DNA from: Chloroflexota bacterium
GTDB taxonomy: Bacteria; Chloroflexota; Anaerolineae; Anaerolineales; Anaerolineaceae
DNA: 64,000 nt
Assembly (NCBI GenBank): GCA_016887485.1
Contig: CP069394.1
Location: 2,542,001 to 2,606,000 of the forward strand
Reading direction: 5' to 3'
The number at the start of each line of letters is the position of its first letter. Positions within the stretch are counted from its first letter, which is position 1. Below, in pieces: positions 16,461 through 24,769 of this stretch. The notes beneath the pieces were generated by a model. That model saw only the letters and a program-made list of their open reading frames with translations, made no database searches and was not told the origin of the DNA. The position numbers were made by a program, and so were the translations under genes.

Positions 16461-16823
16461 ATGGCTATGGAAGAACTTGAACCCCAACCAAAGAAGCCGG
16501 GGATCGGACCACAATGGATTTTATTGGCATTGGTGCTTGGGGTGATGATTATTACCAGTGTGGCTTTTATGCAGCCTATTTCACGGGCGCGCACTGCCCC
16601 CACACCCACTGCTAACGCAGCAGAAGTGACCCTGGAAGGGGCTAGGACTGAAAGCATCGCACCGACGCCCTCTGTGACTCCGACCGAACCGCCATCTGCA
16701 GAAGAAGTTGGTTATACCGATGGTATTATCCTCTGCAGCTCTGTTCTGGTGTTGATTTTGTTGGTTGGTACCCTGCGGGAGACTTTACGCCGCAGAAATT
16801 TGCCCGGAGGGCATGATGAGTGA
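16461..16823 (+). CDS. Small two-helix membrane protein with Pro/Thr loop
   Basis: The 120-residue protein is not a family I recognise. Hydrophobic segments lie near residues 19-37 (WILLALVLGVMIITSVAF) and 88-102 (GIILCSSVLVLILLVG). A Thr/Pro/Ala-rich loop between them is probably outside the cell, and the C-terminus is basic. Translation from the ATG at 16461 follows GGAGG in the last codons of the solute-binding protein gene, and its own end overlaps the AhpD-like gene. The three genes therefore form a coupled unit. It may help anchor or modulate the lipoprotein, but that is only a contextual guess. Confidence 0.6.
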   Translation: MAMEELEPQPKKPGIGPQWILLALVLGVMIITSVAFMQPISRARTAPTPTANAAEVTLEGARTESIAPTPSVTPTEPPSAEEVGYTDGIILCSSVLVLILLVGTLRETLRRRNLPGGHDE

Positions 16824-17160
16824 CCGTTTGGATCAATTTGAAGCCTATCGCCAGCGGATGAATGACCGGATCACGGAAATCGATCATCTCGGGATCAAGC
16901 GGTTCTTCAATCTGGACACCCGCGCTTATGATGACGGTGCTCTTGATGCCAAAACCAAGGAATTGTTGGGATTGGTGGCTTCGATGGTCCTTCGCTGCAA
17001 TGACTGCATTGATTACCATATCCTGCAGTGCGTGGAGGCGGGCTGGACGGATGAGGAGTTGTATGACGCGTTCAATGTGGCCCTGATTGTGGGCGGCAGC
17101 ATTGTGATCCCTCATTTGCGTCATGCGGTTGAGTCGCTGGATATGGCCCGTGAACGGTAA
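16816..17160 (+). CDS. AhpD-like carboxymuconolactone decarboxylase family protein
   Basis: The protein is 114 residues from the second of two adjacent ATGs (16816), which is better spaced from GGAGG than the first. The all-helical AhpD/CMD fold is indicated by ELLGLVASMVLRCNDCIDYH, with the redox Cys61-x2-Cys64 pair and His68, and by the following EELYDAFNVALIVGG helix. Members act as alkylhydroperoxidase partners or thiol-disulfide reductases. A true decarboxylase function is unlikely given the Cys pair. The gene overlaps the preceding one by 8 nt and ends at a strong terminator. Confidence 0.85.
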   Translation: MSDRLDQFEAYRQRMNDRITEIDHLGIKRFFNLDTRAYDDGALDAKTKELLGLVASMVLRCNDCIDYHILQCVEAGWTDEELYDAFNVALIVGGSIVIPHLRHAVESLDMARER

Positions 17161-17180
17161 ACGAATTTTGAGATAATAGA

Positions 17181-17205
17181 AACGCCCCGAAAGGGGCGTT
17201 TTTTT
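17181..17205 (+). terminator. Intrinsic terminator after the AhpD-like gene
   Basis: AACGCCCC and GGGGCGTT form a perfect 8-bp stem capped by a GAAA tetraloop and followed by a run of T. Confidence 0.92.
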
Positions 17206-17547
17206 GTAGGCATTTCACCGTGGGGAGGATGTAGGGTGCGTTTCGGTGTTGAACGCACCATGACGCACGGAAATGGCATAGTCACGTGCGCTGACGCGGC
17301 ACGTGACCTACGGCTACCTCGCGATGACAGGGTCATTGGTGGGGCACTACCTATATTGTCATTGCGACGGAGCCGGAGGCGGAGGTGGCAATCTTCTTGT
17401 AATACTTTGATCACTCAAACCTAAAGGATAAAATCGAGATCGCGTCGTCCGTCCCTACGGGACTGACGAAGTCCTCGAAGGGGATGAGGGGATATTAATT
17501 GTCACGTGCCGCACAGCGCACGTGACCTACATGGCAATATTCCATAT
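17206..17547. repeat. Gene-free stretch with several repeat fragments
   Basis: No gene is visible. In order it holds a hairpin GGTGCGTT...AACGCACC (17235-17259) akin to the 130-bp repeat units at 58.2 kb. Next come a palindrome GTCACGTGC...GCACGTGACCTAC (from 17280), a fragment of the GTCATTGCGA repeat (17360-17395) and a piece of the GC-rich palindrome (17446-17492). Last is a second CACGTG palindrome (from 17500) in inverse orientation to the first. It acts as a collection of dispersed intergenic elements. Confidence 0.65.
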
Positions 17548-18309
17548 TTATATACTAAAATCTGATCCGGTCCAGTTGCCGTTCTCATCGGTCTCGATCC
17601 GATCTTTTTCTTCCACCTGCAAGGTGTCTTCGAGCCGGTCCAGACGGGCCAACACCTGGCGCATCGCGTCACCGAGGGTGTCGGGCAGGCGGTCATGGTG
17701 CAGGTCAATGGGTTCTTCGCTGCCCTTGTGGCTGCGCTTGACAATCTGGCCAGGTACACCAACCACGACTGAATCGGGCGGCACAGGCTTGACGACCACC
17801 GCGTTTGCGCCGATGCGGCTGCCTGCTCCGATCTCAATCGCACCGAGGATCTTGGCCCCGGCGCCTACCACCACGTTATGCCCCAGGGTGGGATGGCGCT
17901 TGCCTTTTTCGAGGCTGACACCGCCCAGAGTAACGCCATGATAGAGGGTGACTTCGTCACCGATTTCAGCCGTCTCACCAATCACCACACCCATCCCGTG
18001 GTCAATGAAGACCCGGCGGCCAATTTTCGCACCGGGGTGGATTTCAATGCCCGTGAACCAACGGGCAGTTTGTGAAAGCCAGCGGGCGGGGAAATAGAGC
18101 TTGTGGTTCCAGAGCCAGTGGCTGGCCCGATAGACCCAGATGGCGTGCAGGCCGGCGTAGTTTAACAGAACCTCGGCCCAGTTACGGGCTGCGGGGTCCC
18201 GGTGCAGTGCGCAACGGATATCTTCCACGATCATTTTAAACAAACCGATCTCCTTATCCATATTGGCCCGGATCGATCGGGGGTATTTCAGCAGGGTTGT
18301 GTCTGTCAT
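17548..18309 (-). CDS. cysE: Serine O-acetyltransferase
   Basis: The 253-residue CysE has an N-terminal helical domain (residues 1-80) followed by left-handed beta-helix hexapeptide repeats. [25 protein letters not shown] (catalytic Asp-His pair) and LYHGVTLGG are the classic signature. It acetylates serine with acetyl-CoA to give O-acetylserine, the substrate of CysK. A charged C-terminal tail of about 50 residues extends beyond the usual end and could alter the interaction with CysK. The ATG at 18309 follows GGAGGA and lies 23 nt after cysK, so the two form an operon under the cysK leader. Confidence 0.94.
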   Translation of the reverse strand: MTDTTLLKYPRSIRANMDKEIGLFKMIVEDIRCALHRDPAARNWAEVLLNYAGLHAIWVYRASHWLWNHKLYFPARWLSQTARWFTGIEIHPGAKIGRRVFIDHGMGVVIGETAEIGDEVTLYHGVTLGGVSLEKGKRHPTLGHNVVVGAGAKILGAIEIGAGSRIGANAVVVKPVPPDSVVVGVPGQIVKRSHKGSEEPIDLHHDRLPDTLGDAMRQVLARLDRLEDTLQVEEKDRIETDENGNWTGSDFSI

Positions 18310-18332
18310 GGTGTTCCTCCTATCGCTTCGGG

Positions 18333-19265
18333 TTAATCCCGAATGTCATCAAACAAGGGTGTGCTGAGGTAGCGTTCGGCAAAGGACGGGATGATGACCA
18401 CGATCAGCTTGCCTTTGTTCTCCGGTCGTTTCGCCACTTGCAGCGCGGCCCAGATGGCCGCACCGGAGGAAATTCCAACCGGCAGCCCTTCCTGGGTTGC
18501 CAGCGCCCGGGCTGTGGCAAATGCATCTTCGCCGGTCACTTCAACGATCTCGTCATAAATTGAGGTGTTGAGGATCTCGGGGATGAAACCCGCACCGATA
18601 CCCATCAGGGGGTGGGGACCTTTTTCGCCACCCGCTAAAACAGGGGAGGCAGCCGGTTCCACAGCGACAACTTGAATGTCAGGGTTGTGGGCTTTCAGGC
18701 CTTCGCCGACACCGGTGATGGTGCCGCCGGTGCCAACACCCGCGACCAGGATATTGACTTTGCCGTCGGTATCACGCCAAATTTCTTCGGCAGTGGTGAG
18801 GCGGTGGATTTCAGGATTGGCGGGATTACCAAACTGGTTGGGCATGAAGTAGCGCGGGTCGGAAGCGACCAGCTCCCGAGCCTTATTGATTGAACCTTGC
18901 ATGCCTTCATTCGCTGGCGTGAGGATCAATTCCGCACCCAGAACCTTCATCATCATCTTGCGTTCATAACTGACCTTTTCGGGCATGATAATTACGCAAC
19001 GATAGCCGCGGGCAGCTGCCGTCATCGCTAGGGCGATGCCTGTGTTGCCGCTGGTCGGTTCCACAATGATGCTGTCTGGTTTGAGCAGGCCGGCTTTCTC
19101 GGCGGCATCAATCATGGCCACGCCAACCCGGTCCTTTACGGAGTGGGCGGGGTTGAAATATTCCAATTTGAGGACAACATCGGCCACCGAATCCTGGTTC
19201 AGGCGGTTGAGCCGCACCAGGGGGGTGTTACCGGTTAATTCCGTAATATTGTTATAAATTTTCAT
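18333..19265 (-). CDS. cysK: Cysteine synthase A (O-acetylserine sulfhydrylase)
   Basis: The protein is 310 residues from the ATG at 19265, with GGAG 9 nt upstream. The PLP-binding lysine is in [11 protein letters not shown], the phosphate and substrate loop is [12 protein letters not shown], and [11 protein letters not shown] binds the cofactor phosphate. PVGISSGAA near the C-terminus completes the CysK signature. It combines O-acetylserine and sulfide to make cysteine. It is the first gene of cysK-cysE. A 220-nt leader with a Cys-codon peptide precedes it, so feedback by cysteine supply at transcription or translation is likely. Confidence 0.95.
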   Translation of the reverse strand: MKIYNNITELTGNTPLVRLNRLNQDSVADVVLKLEYFNPAHSVKDRVGVAMIDAAEKAGLLKPDSIIVEPTSGNTGIALAMTAAARGYRCVIIMPEKVSYERKMMMKVLGAELILTPANEGMQGSINKARELVASDPRYFMPNQFGNPANPEIHRLTTAEEIWRDTDGKVNILVAGVGTGGTITGVGEGLKAHNPDIQVVAVEPAASPVLAGGEKGPHPLMGIGAGFIPEILNTSIYDEIVEVTGEDAFATARALATQEGLPVGISSGAAIWAALQVAKRPENKGKLIVVIIPSFAERYLSTPLFDDIRD

Positions 19266-19306
19266 TTGGTCTTTCTCCAATTTATTTGTCTTGCTTTAAA
19301 ACACAA

Positions 19307-19439
19307 AACCAGTCGTTTAAATCAAAAGGCAGCGAAACGCTTGCACCGCAATAATTAGTGTGCGGGGCTGTCCGCCGCCCAGATCGACTGGTTGAATGAT
19401 TTCTCTTTACAACGTCTGGACGGTGACTAGCGACCCCGC
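19307..19439 (-). promoter_or_regulatory. Candidate cysteine attenuator leader of cysK-cysE
   Basis: Between the leader peptide and cysK the RNA can form competing pairings. GCGGGG in the last peptide codons (19434-19439) can pair with CCCCGC (19362-19367). That excludes a CCGCA/TGCGG hairpin (19346-19350 with 19361-19365). Downstream, GCAAGCG and CGCTGC form a short bulged stem (19329-19344) followed by the U-rich stretch CTTTTGATTT, a weak terminator candidate. A 9-bp long-range stem, AACCAGTCG with CGACTGGTT (19385-19393 with 19307-19315), encloses the whole. Ribosome position on the peptide would decide which pairs form. These pairings are read by eye and no energy was calculated. Confidence 0.5.
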
Positions 19440-19462
19440 CTCAGACACAAGCAATAAAACAT
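19427..19462 (-). CDS. Cysteine-containing leader peptide upstream of cysK
   Basis: An 11-codon frame reads MFYCLCLRRGR and then stops at TAG. The ATG at 19462 has AGGAG six nt upstream (19469-19473) and lies about 26 nt after the predicted transcription start. Cysteine codons at positions 4 and 6 fit a peptide whose translation stalls when Cys-tRNA is scarce. A second frame starting at 19467 (MSCFIACV) also has two Cys codons but is too close to the ribosome binding site. The peptide itself probably has no function beyond sensing. Confidence 0.55.
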   Translation of the reverse strand: MFYCLCLRRGR

Positions 19463-19481
19463 GACATACTCCTAATATGAC

Positions 19482-19497
19482 AATTATTATCATAATT
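19482..19497. promoter_or_regulatory. Inverted repeat overlapping the cysK -10 box
   Basis: AATTAT-N4-ATAATT is a perfect dyad that overlaps the -10 hexamer and the predicted start site of the cysK transcript. Its position suits a repressor operator. The regulator is unknown, and the AT-rich composition makes chance occurrence possible. Confidence 0.3.
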
Positions 19498-19522
19498 ATA
19501 ACGAGAATTGTAAAAGAGTCAA
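19495..19522 (-). promoter_or_regulatory. Sigma-70-type promoter of cysK-cysE
   Basis: The minus strand has TTGACT (19517-19522), a 16-nt spacer and TATAAT (19495-19500), the best-formed promoter in the window. Transcription should start near 19488. Confidence 0.75.
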
Positions 19523-19650
19523 GCTTTGTTTAATTCATACTGTTATCAATGTCAATTTTTGAAAAAAAAGCCAGAAAACCTGACTCAATTCCAAGTATTG
19601 ACCTGACCTGGCCGATTGGCTAGTTCTTAATCAAACACTGCTTAAGGGTG

Positions 19651-19679
19651 TTCCAATCGCCATCGCCCTACGTTATAAT
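19651..19679 (+). promoter_or_regulatory. Promoter of the Xaa-Pro peptidase gene
   Basis: TATAAT (19674-19679) is preceded, 17 nt upstream, by a weak TTCCAA -35 hexamer. The GTG start follows at 19712 with GGAG 7 nt ahead. Confidence 0.5.
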
Positions 19680-19711
19680 GAACGCCGAATTGACATCCAA
19701 GGAGAAGTTTT

Positions 19712-20827
19712 GTGAATACAAGAATTCAGAAATGCGTTGAACTGATCAAAGCCACTGACCTGGCTGGTGTGGTGTTGAACCCCGGCCAGAGCCTGACCTA
19801 TCTTTCCGGACTGCATTTCCATTTGATGGAACGGCCCACGGTCCTGATCATCACCCGTGAGGACGAGAAAGCTATCATTCTGCCTGCGCTTGAAAAAGGC
19901 AAGCTGACTGGTGATGCCGCCGCGTTCCAGGCCTTCACTTATGGGGATGACCCGGCAAGCTGGCATACGGCTTTTGAACAGGCTGCTTCAGCGTTGAATC
20001 TGGAGACCGGCCGAGTGGGGGTGGAGTCGGAACATTTGCGGTTCCTTGAGCTGCAATATCTAAATGCTGCCTTCTTAGGTGTGGATTTCATCGATGGCTC
20101 TGAAGTTTTTGGCGCCTTACGCCTGAACAAGGATGACGAAGAAGTCGCCAAAATGCGCCATGCAGCGATGATTGCCCAGGAAGCTCTGTTGGCAACTTTG
20201 CGGACGCTTCATATTGGGATCACGGAGAAAGTTGTTGCCAATGAGCTGATCGTCCAGCTACTGCGCGCAGGCTCCGACCCGAAATTACCCTTTGAGCCGA
20301 TTGTGGCTTTTGGAGAGAATAGTGCCAACCCGCATGCAGTCCCGACTGACCGCGCCCTGACACCGGGTGACCTGCTCCTGATTGACTGGGGTGCTTCATT
20401 TGACGGATATCTTTCCGATATCACCCGCACCTTCACCTTTGGTGGCGTGGATGAGGAATTGCACCAGATAGGTAAGATCGTTCAACAAGCCAACCAGGCT
20501 GGCCGGAAGGCCGGTGCCTCAGGTTTGGCGGCGGGGGTTGTGGACCGGGCTGCGCGAGCGGTGATTGAAAATGCGGGTTTTGGCCCGAATTTCTTCCATC
20601 GCACCGGGCACGGCCTTGGGATGGAACCCCACGAGGCGCCTTATATTTATGCTGAAAACAACCAGATCCTTACACCTGGGATGACCTTTACGGTTGAACC
20701 CGGAATCTACCTGCCTGGTAAGGGCGGTGTGCGGATTGAGGATGATGTGGTTGTGACTGCGGATGGCCTGCAAACCCTGACAGACTTGCCCCGCGAAGTA
20801 TTACCCGTTGAAGATTTCATTGAATAA
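19712..20827 (+). CDS. Xaa-Pro aminopeptidase/dipeptidase (M24)
   Basis: The 371-residue protein starts at GTG 19712. A creatinase-like N-terminal domain (to about residue 130) precedes the pita-bread catalytic domain. The dinuclear metal ligands are visible in LLIDWGASFDGYLSDITR (two Asp), FFHRTGHGLGMEPHEAP (His), TFTVEPGIYLPG (Glu) and GVRIEDDVVVT (Glu). Such enzymes split peptides with proline in the second position and act in the cytoplasm. Together with the M42 trio and the Opp transporter it fits peptide use. An MFS transporter gene follows 12 nt downstream. Confidence 0.92.
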   Translation: MNTRIQKCVELIKATDLAGVVLNPGQSLTYLSGLHFHLMERPTVLIITREDEKAIILPALEKGKLTGDAAAFQAFTYGDDPASWHTAFEQAASALNLETGRVGVESEHLRFLELQYLNAAFLGVDFIDGSEVFGALRLNKDDEEVAKMRHAAMIAQEALLATLRTLHIGITEKVVANELIVQLLRAGSDPKLPFEPIVAFGENSANPHAVPTDRALTPGDLLLIDWGASFDGYLSDITRTFTFGGVDEELHQIGKIVQQANQAGRKAGASGLAAGVVDRAARAVIENAGFGPNFFHRTGHGLGMEPHEAPYIYAENNQILTPGMTFTVEPGIYLPGKGGVRIEDDVVVTADGLQTLTDLPREVLPVEDFIE

Positions 20828-20839
20828 AAGGTAAGTTTG

Positions 20840-22018
20840 ATGTCTCGTGATTTAAAGGTCGTGTCGGCCGCTATGCTCACATGGGGGCTTGGCGAAGGCA
20901 TGTTTTATATTTTCCAGCCGTTATATATTCAACAATTTGGTGCAGATCCGATCCTAATCGGGACGATTTTGGGCTTCAGCGGCCTGGTGATGGCCATTGG
21001 GCAGGTCCCCGCCGGACTCCTGGCGGATAAAATTGGGCGGCGTCCTTTGATGTGGTTTTCCTGGATCAGCGGCGTGGTGGCAGCCTGGATCATGGCGTTG
21101 GCCCCATCGCTGACGATGTATGTGATCGGGATGCTGCTTTATGCCATCACTTCTTCGGTTATGGCCCCACTGAACACTTATGTGCAGGGGGCACGGGGCA
21201 AGTGGACGGTTGGCCGGGCGGTTAGCTTCGTCTCTGCCTCGTATAACATTGGTGGGATCATTGGCCCGATCGCAGGGGGCTTGATTGGAGAGAATTTTGA
21301 CCTCCGAACGGTCTATTACGTCGCCGGGGTGATCTTCACCATTTCGTCAGCGATCATTCTTCTGGCTGGCGATCAAAAAGTATTGGCCCATCCGAAGCGG
21401 AAGGGTGATGCCCACCTCCTGCAAAACCGTCAGTTCCTCGGGATGCTCGCAATGATCCTGCTGGTGATGACCGCCGTTATGCTGCCACAGCCGCTGGCGG
21501 CTAATTTCCTGCAGAACCAGCGCGGTATATCCCTCAGCAGCATTGGTCAGCTGGGATCGCTTGGCGCTCTGGGCAGCGTGATCATGATGCTACTGTTGGG
21601 ACAGATGCAATCCGGTGCGGCAATGCTGATTGGCCAGGTTGGGCTGATGGGTTACTCATTGCTGCTTTGGAAAGGAACAGGGCTGATCTGGTATGGCTTG
21701 GGGTATCTCTTCCTGGGCGGCTATCGGCTGACACGGGCGATGACCATTGCCCTGGTGCGGCCGGTGGTGCGGGAACGCGAGGTTGGCCTGGCCTTTGGTC
21801 TGGTGGAATCGCTCAACTCCCTGGCCACAGTGATCGCACCGGTGTTGGCGGGCCTACTCTATGATTGGCGGCCGGCCTCGATCTTCCCGGCCAGCTTGAT
21901 CGTCCTGGCCGTGACTTTCACGCTCAGTCTGCGTTATACTCATCGGAAGGGTTATCATCGTCCCGTGATTGCGGAGATGGAACCGCTTCTGGAAAAGGAA
22001 ATAACGCGTGAATCTTGA
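20840..22018 (+). CDS. MFS transporter
   Basis: The protein is about 392 residues from the ATG at 20840, with twelve predicted membrane segments. The MFS motif A between helices 2 and 3 is clear (GLLADKIGRRPLMW). The first helix region has GLGEGMFYIFQPLYIQQFGADP, shown here split: GLGEGMFYIF then QPLYIQQFG. It most resembles drug or sugar efflux-type members, but the substrate cannot be assigned. It lies between the peptidase and an MBL hydrolase and overlaps the latter by 11 nt, so the three probably share a transcript. Confidence 0.88.
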   Translation: MSRDLKVVSAAMLTWGLGEGMFYIFQPLYIQQFGADPILIGTILGFSGLVMAIGQVPAGLLADKIGRRPLMWFSWISGVVAAWIMALAPSLTMYVIGMLLYAITSSVMAPLNTYVQGARGKWTVGRAVSFVSASYNIGGIIGPIAGGLIGENFDLRTVYYVAGVIFTISSAIILLAGDQKVLAHPKRKGDAHLLQNRQFLGMLAMILLVMTAVMLPQPLAANFLQNQRGISLSSIGQLGSLGALGSVIMMLLLGQMQSGAAMLIGQVGLMGYSLLLWKGTGLIWYGLGYLFLGGYRLTRAMTIALVRPVVREREVGLAFGLVESLNSLATVIAPVLAGLLYDWRPASIFPASLIVLAVTFTLSLRYTHRKGYHRPVIAEMEPLLEKEITRES

Positions 22019-22649
22019 AATTGTTCGAATGACCCTGGGGCCTTTGCCCAATAACGTTTACCTGATAGGTGACCAGGACACCGGAGATGCGGTGGTGATT
22101 GATCCGAGTTATGACAGCCACCTGGTGTTGACCCGGGCCGAATCACTGGGCTGGACGCTGCGCCAGATTTGGTTGACACATGCCCATTTTGATCATATTG
22201 CCGGAGCGGCGGAACTGGCTGCAGTATTCGTTCCCTCATTGCCGATTGGACTGAATGCCAGTGAATTGGACTGGTATCACAATGAGGGTGGGGCGGGTAT
22301 GTTTGGTTTGTCTATCCAGCAGCCCCCCGAGCCAACGATCCTTTTTGAGGATGGGATGCAGTTAAGTCTTGTGCCAGGTGGCGAGATGGTGGCGCAGGTG
22401 CTTCTGGCCCCCGGACACAGTCCTGGGCATGTGATGTTTTATTGCCCCAGCCTAAGCGCCCTATTCTGTGGCGATGTCATCTTTCGGGAAGGGATCGGCC
22501 GGACGGATTTGGAAGGGGGGAGTATGGCCCAATTGGTCACTTCCATTAAGGAGAAGGTGTTCACACTGCCGGATGAGACTCGCATATTGCCGGGTCACGG
22601 CCCGGAGAGCACAGTGGGTCATGAGAAGGAATTCAATCCGTTCTTATAG
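22008..22649 (+). CDS. MBL-fold hydrolase, glyoxalase II-like
   Basis: The 213-residue protein starts at a GTG inside the end of the MFS gene. The zinc motif is THAHFDHIAG near residue 57. It is followed by the second-metal segments APGHSPGHVMFY and FCGDVIF and the terminal LPGHGPEST, the usual order for GloB-like thioester hydrolases (COG0491). The natural substrate is unknown; small thioesters or lactones are typical. Length matches short GloB relatives that lack the C-terminal glutathione-binding domain. It is cytoplasmic. Palindromic repeats follow immediately. Confidence 0.9.
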   Translation: MNLEIVRMTLGPLPNNVYLIGDQDTGDAVVIDPSYDSHLVLTRAESLGWTLRQIWLTHAHFDHIAGAAELAAVFVPSLPIGLNASELDWYHNEGGAGMFGLSIQQPPEPTILFEDGMQLSLVPGGEMVAQVLLAPGHSPGHVMFYCPSLSALFCGDVIFREGIGRTDLEGGSMAQLVTSIKEKVFTLPDETRILPGHGPESTVGHEKEFNPFL

Positions 22650-22659
22650 TATGAACAGG

Positions 22660-23151
22660 TTGCTTCCTCCGCCTGCGGCTTCATCGAACTGACAAAAACA
22701 CACATCTTGTCATTGCGAGGGAGGTGCGAAGCACCGTACGAAGCAATCTAGTTTTTGACTCGTTTGGACTGAGATTGCTTCCTTCGCCTGCGGCTCCGTC
22801 GCAATGACAAAAACACACATCTTGTCATTGCGAGGAAGATGTGAAGCACCGTACGAAGCAATCCGGTTCTGAACCATTAAAGGCAAAGACTGCTTCCCCC
22901 GCCTGAAGCTCCATCGTAATGACAATACAATTTCCTTGTCGTTACGAGCTTGTGATAATGTCCCCGCAGTGAAGCGGAGTGGGAAGCAATCTTTTGTGAA
23001 TGACTATATGTTGAGATTGCTTCCTTCGCCTGCGGCTCCGTCGCAATGACAAAACAATTTCCTTGTCATTGCGAGGAAGATGCGAAGCACCGTACGAAGC
23101 AATCCTGTTCTGAACCATTAAAGGCGAAGATTGCTTCCTCCGTCGCAATGA
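22660..23151. repeat. Array of GTCATTGCGA/GCAATGAC palindromic repeats
   Basis: About nine copies of a 37-55 bp element alternate in orientation across the gap between the MBL and rny genes. Forward-type copies (GTCATTGCGAGG...GAAGCAATC) are near 22709, 22824, 22938 and 23064. Reverse-type copies (GATTGCTTCC...CGCAATGAC) are near 22660, 22772, 22887, 23014 and 23128. Neighbouring copies can form long hairpins. A larger unit containing GTTCTGAACCATTAAAGGC is duplicated (22865 and 23105), so parts of the array grew by segmental duplication. No gene is visible. Confidence 0.85.
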
Positions 23152-23162
23152 CAAAGATATCA

Positions 23163-23190
23163 AAAAGGCTGCCCATTGAGGCAGCCTTTT
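23163..23190 (-). terminator. Terminator of recX-rny
   Basis: A perfect 11-bp stem (AAAAGGCTGCC with GGCAGCCTTTT) lies 20 nt past the rny stop. It has T residues on both strands and also faces the repeat array. Confidence 0.8.
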
Positions 23191-23210
23191 GATATTCACA
23201 TCAGGTCGTA

Positions 23211-24749
23211 CTATTTTGCATATTCCGTTGCCCGGGATTCCCGGATGACCGTGATCCGGATCTGACCCGGATATTGCATGGTTTCCTCGATCTGTTGGGC
23301 AATGCTCTTGGCCAAGCGGTTGGCTTCCACATCATCCACCTCTTCGGGCTTGACGATGATCCGCACTTCACGGCCGGCCTGGATAGCGTAGCTGGTCTCA
23401 ACACCTTGATGGGCATTGGCGATATTTTCCAGAGCCCGCAGACGCTTGATGTATTGTTCCAGGTCTTCACGCCGAGCGCCTGGTCGGGCACCGGAGATGG
23501 CATCAGCGGCTTCAGCGATCACAGCTTCAACCGATTCCTGATCCACTTCATGGTGGTGGGAGGCGATGATGTTGGTGATCTTTGCGCCCACGCCATAGCG
23601 CTGGGCAAATTCTGCACCGAGTTGAGCGTGGGTGCCTTCTGTATTATGATCCATTGCCTTACCAAGATCATGTAGGAAAGCGCCGGCTTTGGAAATCTCA
23701 ACATCCGCGCCCAATTCTGCAGCGATGACGCTGGCGATCTTAGCGGTTTCAACCGCATGGGCCAACTGGTTCTGGCCATAAGAGGTGCGGAATTTAAGGC
23801 GGCCAATCTTTTTGAGGATTTCATTATGCAGCCCGGCCACGCCGGCGTCATAAGCGGCTTGTTCACCAGCCTGGAAGATGTCCTCATCCATTTGGTCATT
23901 TTCTTCTTTGAGGATCTTCTCGATGTTGGCGGGATGGATCCGGCCGTCAATCACCAGGCGGGAAAGCGACCGGCGGGCGATCTCACGACGAACCGAGTCG
24001 AAGCAGGAAACGGTCACGGCTTCGGGGGTGTCGTCCACGATCACGTCCACACCGGAGGCCTGCTCGAAAGCTCGAATATTACGGCCATTGCGGCCAACGA
24101 TCCGGCCCTTCATTTCTTCGTTGGGCAGTTCCACCAGAGAGGTGGTGACTTCGGCGACCTTCTCGGAAGCAACTCGCTGGATCGCATCGGCGATCAGTTC
24201 CCTGGCCCGGCGGTTACCTTCCTCGCGGGCTTCACTTTCGATCTGGCGGATGATCCGGGCCATGTCGGCACGGGATTCCTTTTCAGTTTCGGTCAGCAGC
24301 ACTTCGCGGGCCTCATCCTTGGTCATCTCAGAAACACGTTGAAGTTCGGCCATTTGCTGTTCATACAGCGTGTTGATCTCGTTGGCACGTTTATCAATGC
24401 TGGATTGGCGCTTGTTCAGACGTGTTTCGCGTTCTTCATATTTTTCCAAACGGCGGTCAAGTTCTTCACGCCGTTTTTGTAGGCGATCGTCCTCTTTGGT
24501 CAGTTCGATCCGGCGGCGGGTCAGTTCATCCTCAGCCTTTTGGGTGATCTGGAGAGCAGAGTCTTTGGCCTCCAGTTCAATCTCGCGAGCGTGTTCTTTG
24601 GCTTCGGTGATAATGTGATCTGCTTTGAGGTTTTGGGCCTTGCGTTTATTTTCTACAATTAATTGCTTTATCAGGAAGCCGATCAGGGCACCAAGCAGCA
24701 GCGCACCGAGGGCGACGAGATAAATCAGATAGGGGTTAGAGTTATTCAT
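23211..24749 (-). CDS. rny: Ribonuclease Y
   Basis: The protein is 512 residues from the ATG at 24749, chosen for GGAG 7 nt upstream; another ATG at 24770 lacks one. Order of parts: an N-terminal membrane anchor (YLIYLVALGALLLGALIGFL), a long charged coiled coil to about residue 200, a KH RNA-binding domain with GRIVGRNGRNIRAFE, and an HD nuclease domain with GAFLHDLGKAMDH. RNase Y is a membrane-bound endoribonuclease that starts mRNA decay, often with a DEAD-box helicase. Length is typical. It sits immediately downstream of recX in the same operon. Confidence 0.96.
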   Translation of the reverse strand: MNNSNPYLIYLVALGALLLGALIGFLIKQLIVENKRKAQNLKADHIITEAKEHAREIELEAKDSALQITQKAEDELTRRRIELTKEDDRLQKRREELDRRLEKYEERETRLNKRQSSIDKRANEINTLYEQQMAELQRVSEMTKDEAREVLLTETEKESRADMARIIRQIESEAREEGNRRARELIADAIQRVASEKVAEVTTSLVELPNEEMKGRIVGRNGRNIRAFEQASGVDVIVDDTPEAVTVSCFDSVRREIARRSLSRLVIDGRIHPANIEKILKEENDQMDEDIFQAGEQAAYDAGVAGLHNEILKKIGRLKFRTSYGQNQLAHAVETAKIASVIAAELGADVEISKAGAFLHDLGKAMDHNTEGTHAQLGAEFAQRYGVGAKITNIIASHHHEVDQESVEAVIAEAADAISGARPGARREDLEQYIKRLRALENIANAHQGVETSYAIQAGREVRIIVKPEEVDDVEANRLAKSIAQQIEETMQYPGQIRITVIRESRATEYAK

Positions 24750-24769
24750 CAATTCGCTCCATTTTTCCA

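Noticed and set aside
15148-17160. Sugar ABC transporter operon
   Set aside because: Only the solute-binding lipoprotein is present; the following genes encode a small membrane protein and an AhpD-like protein, not permeases or an ATPase.
17206-17547. Small genes in the gap after the AhpD-like gene
   Set aside because: All frames run through repeat fragments and have no ribosome binding site.
19307-19393. SAM, T-box or cobalamin riboswitch before cysK
   Set aside because: The conserved motifs of these classes are missing; the Cys-codon leader peptide explains the arrangement better.
22660-23151. CRISPR array
   Set aside because: The repeats alternate in orientation, vary in length and lack regular unique spacers. 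No cas genes are present.
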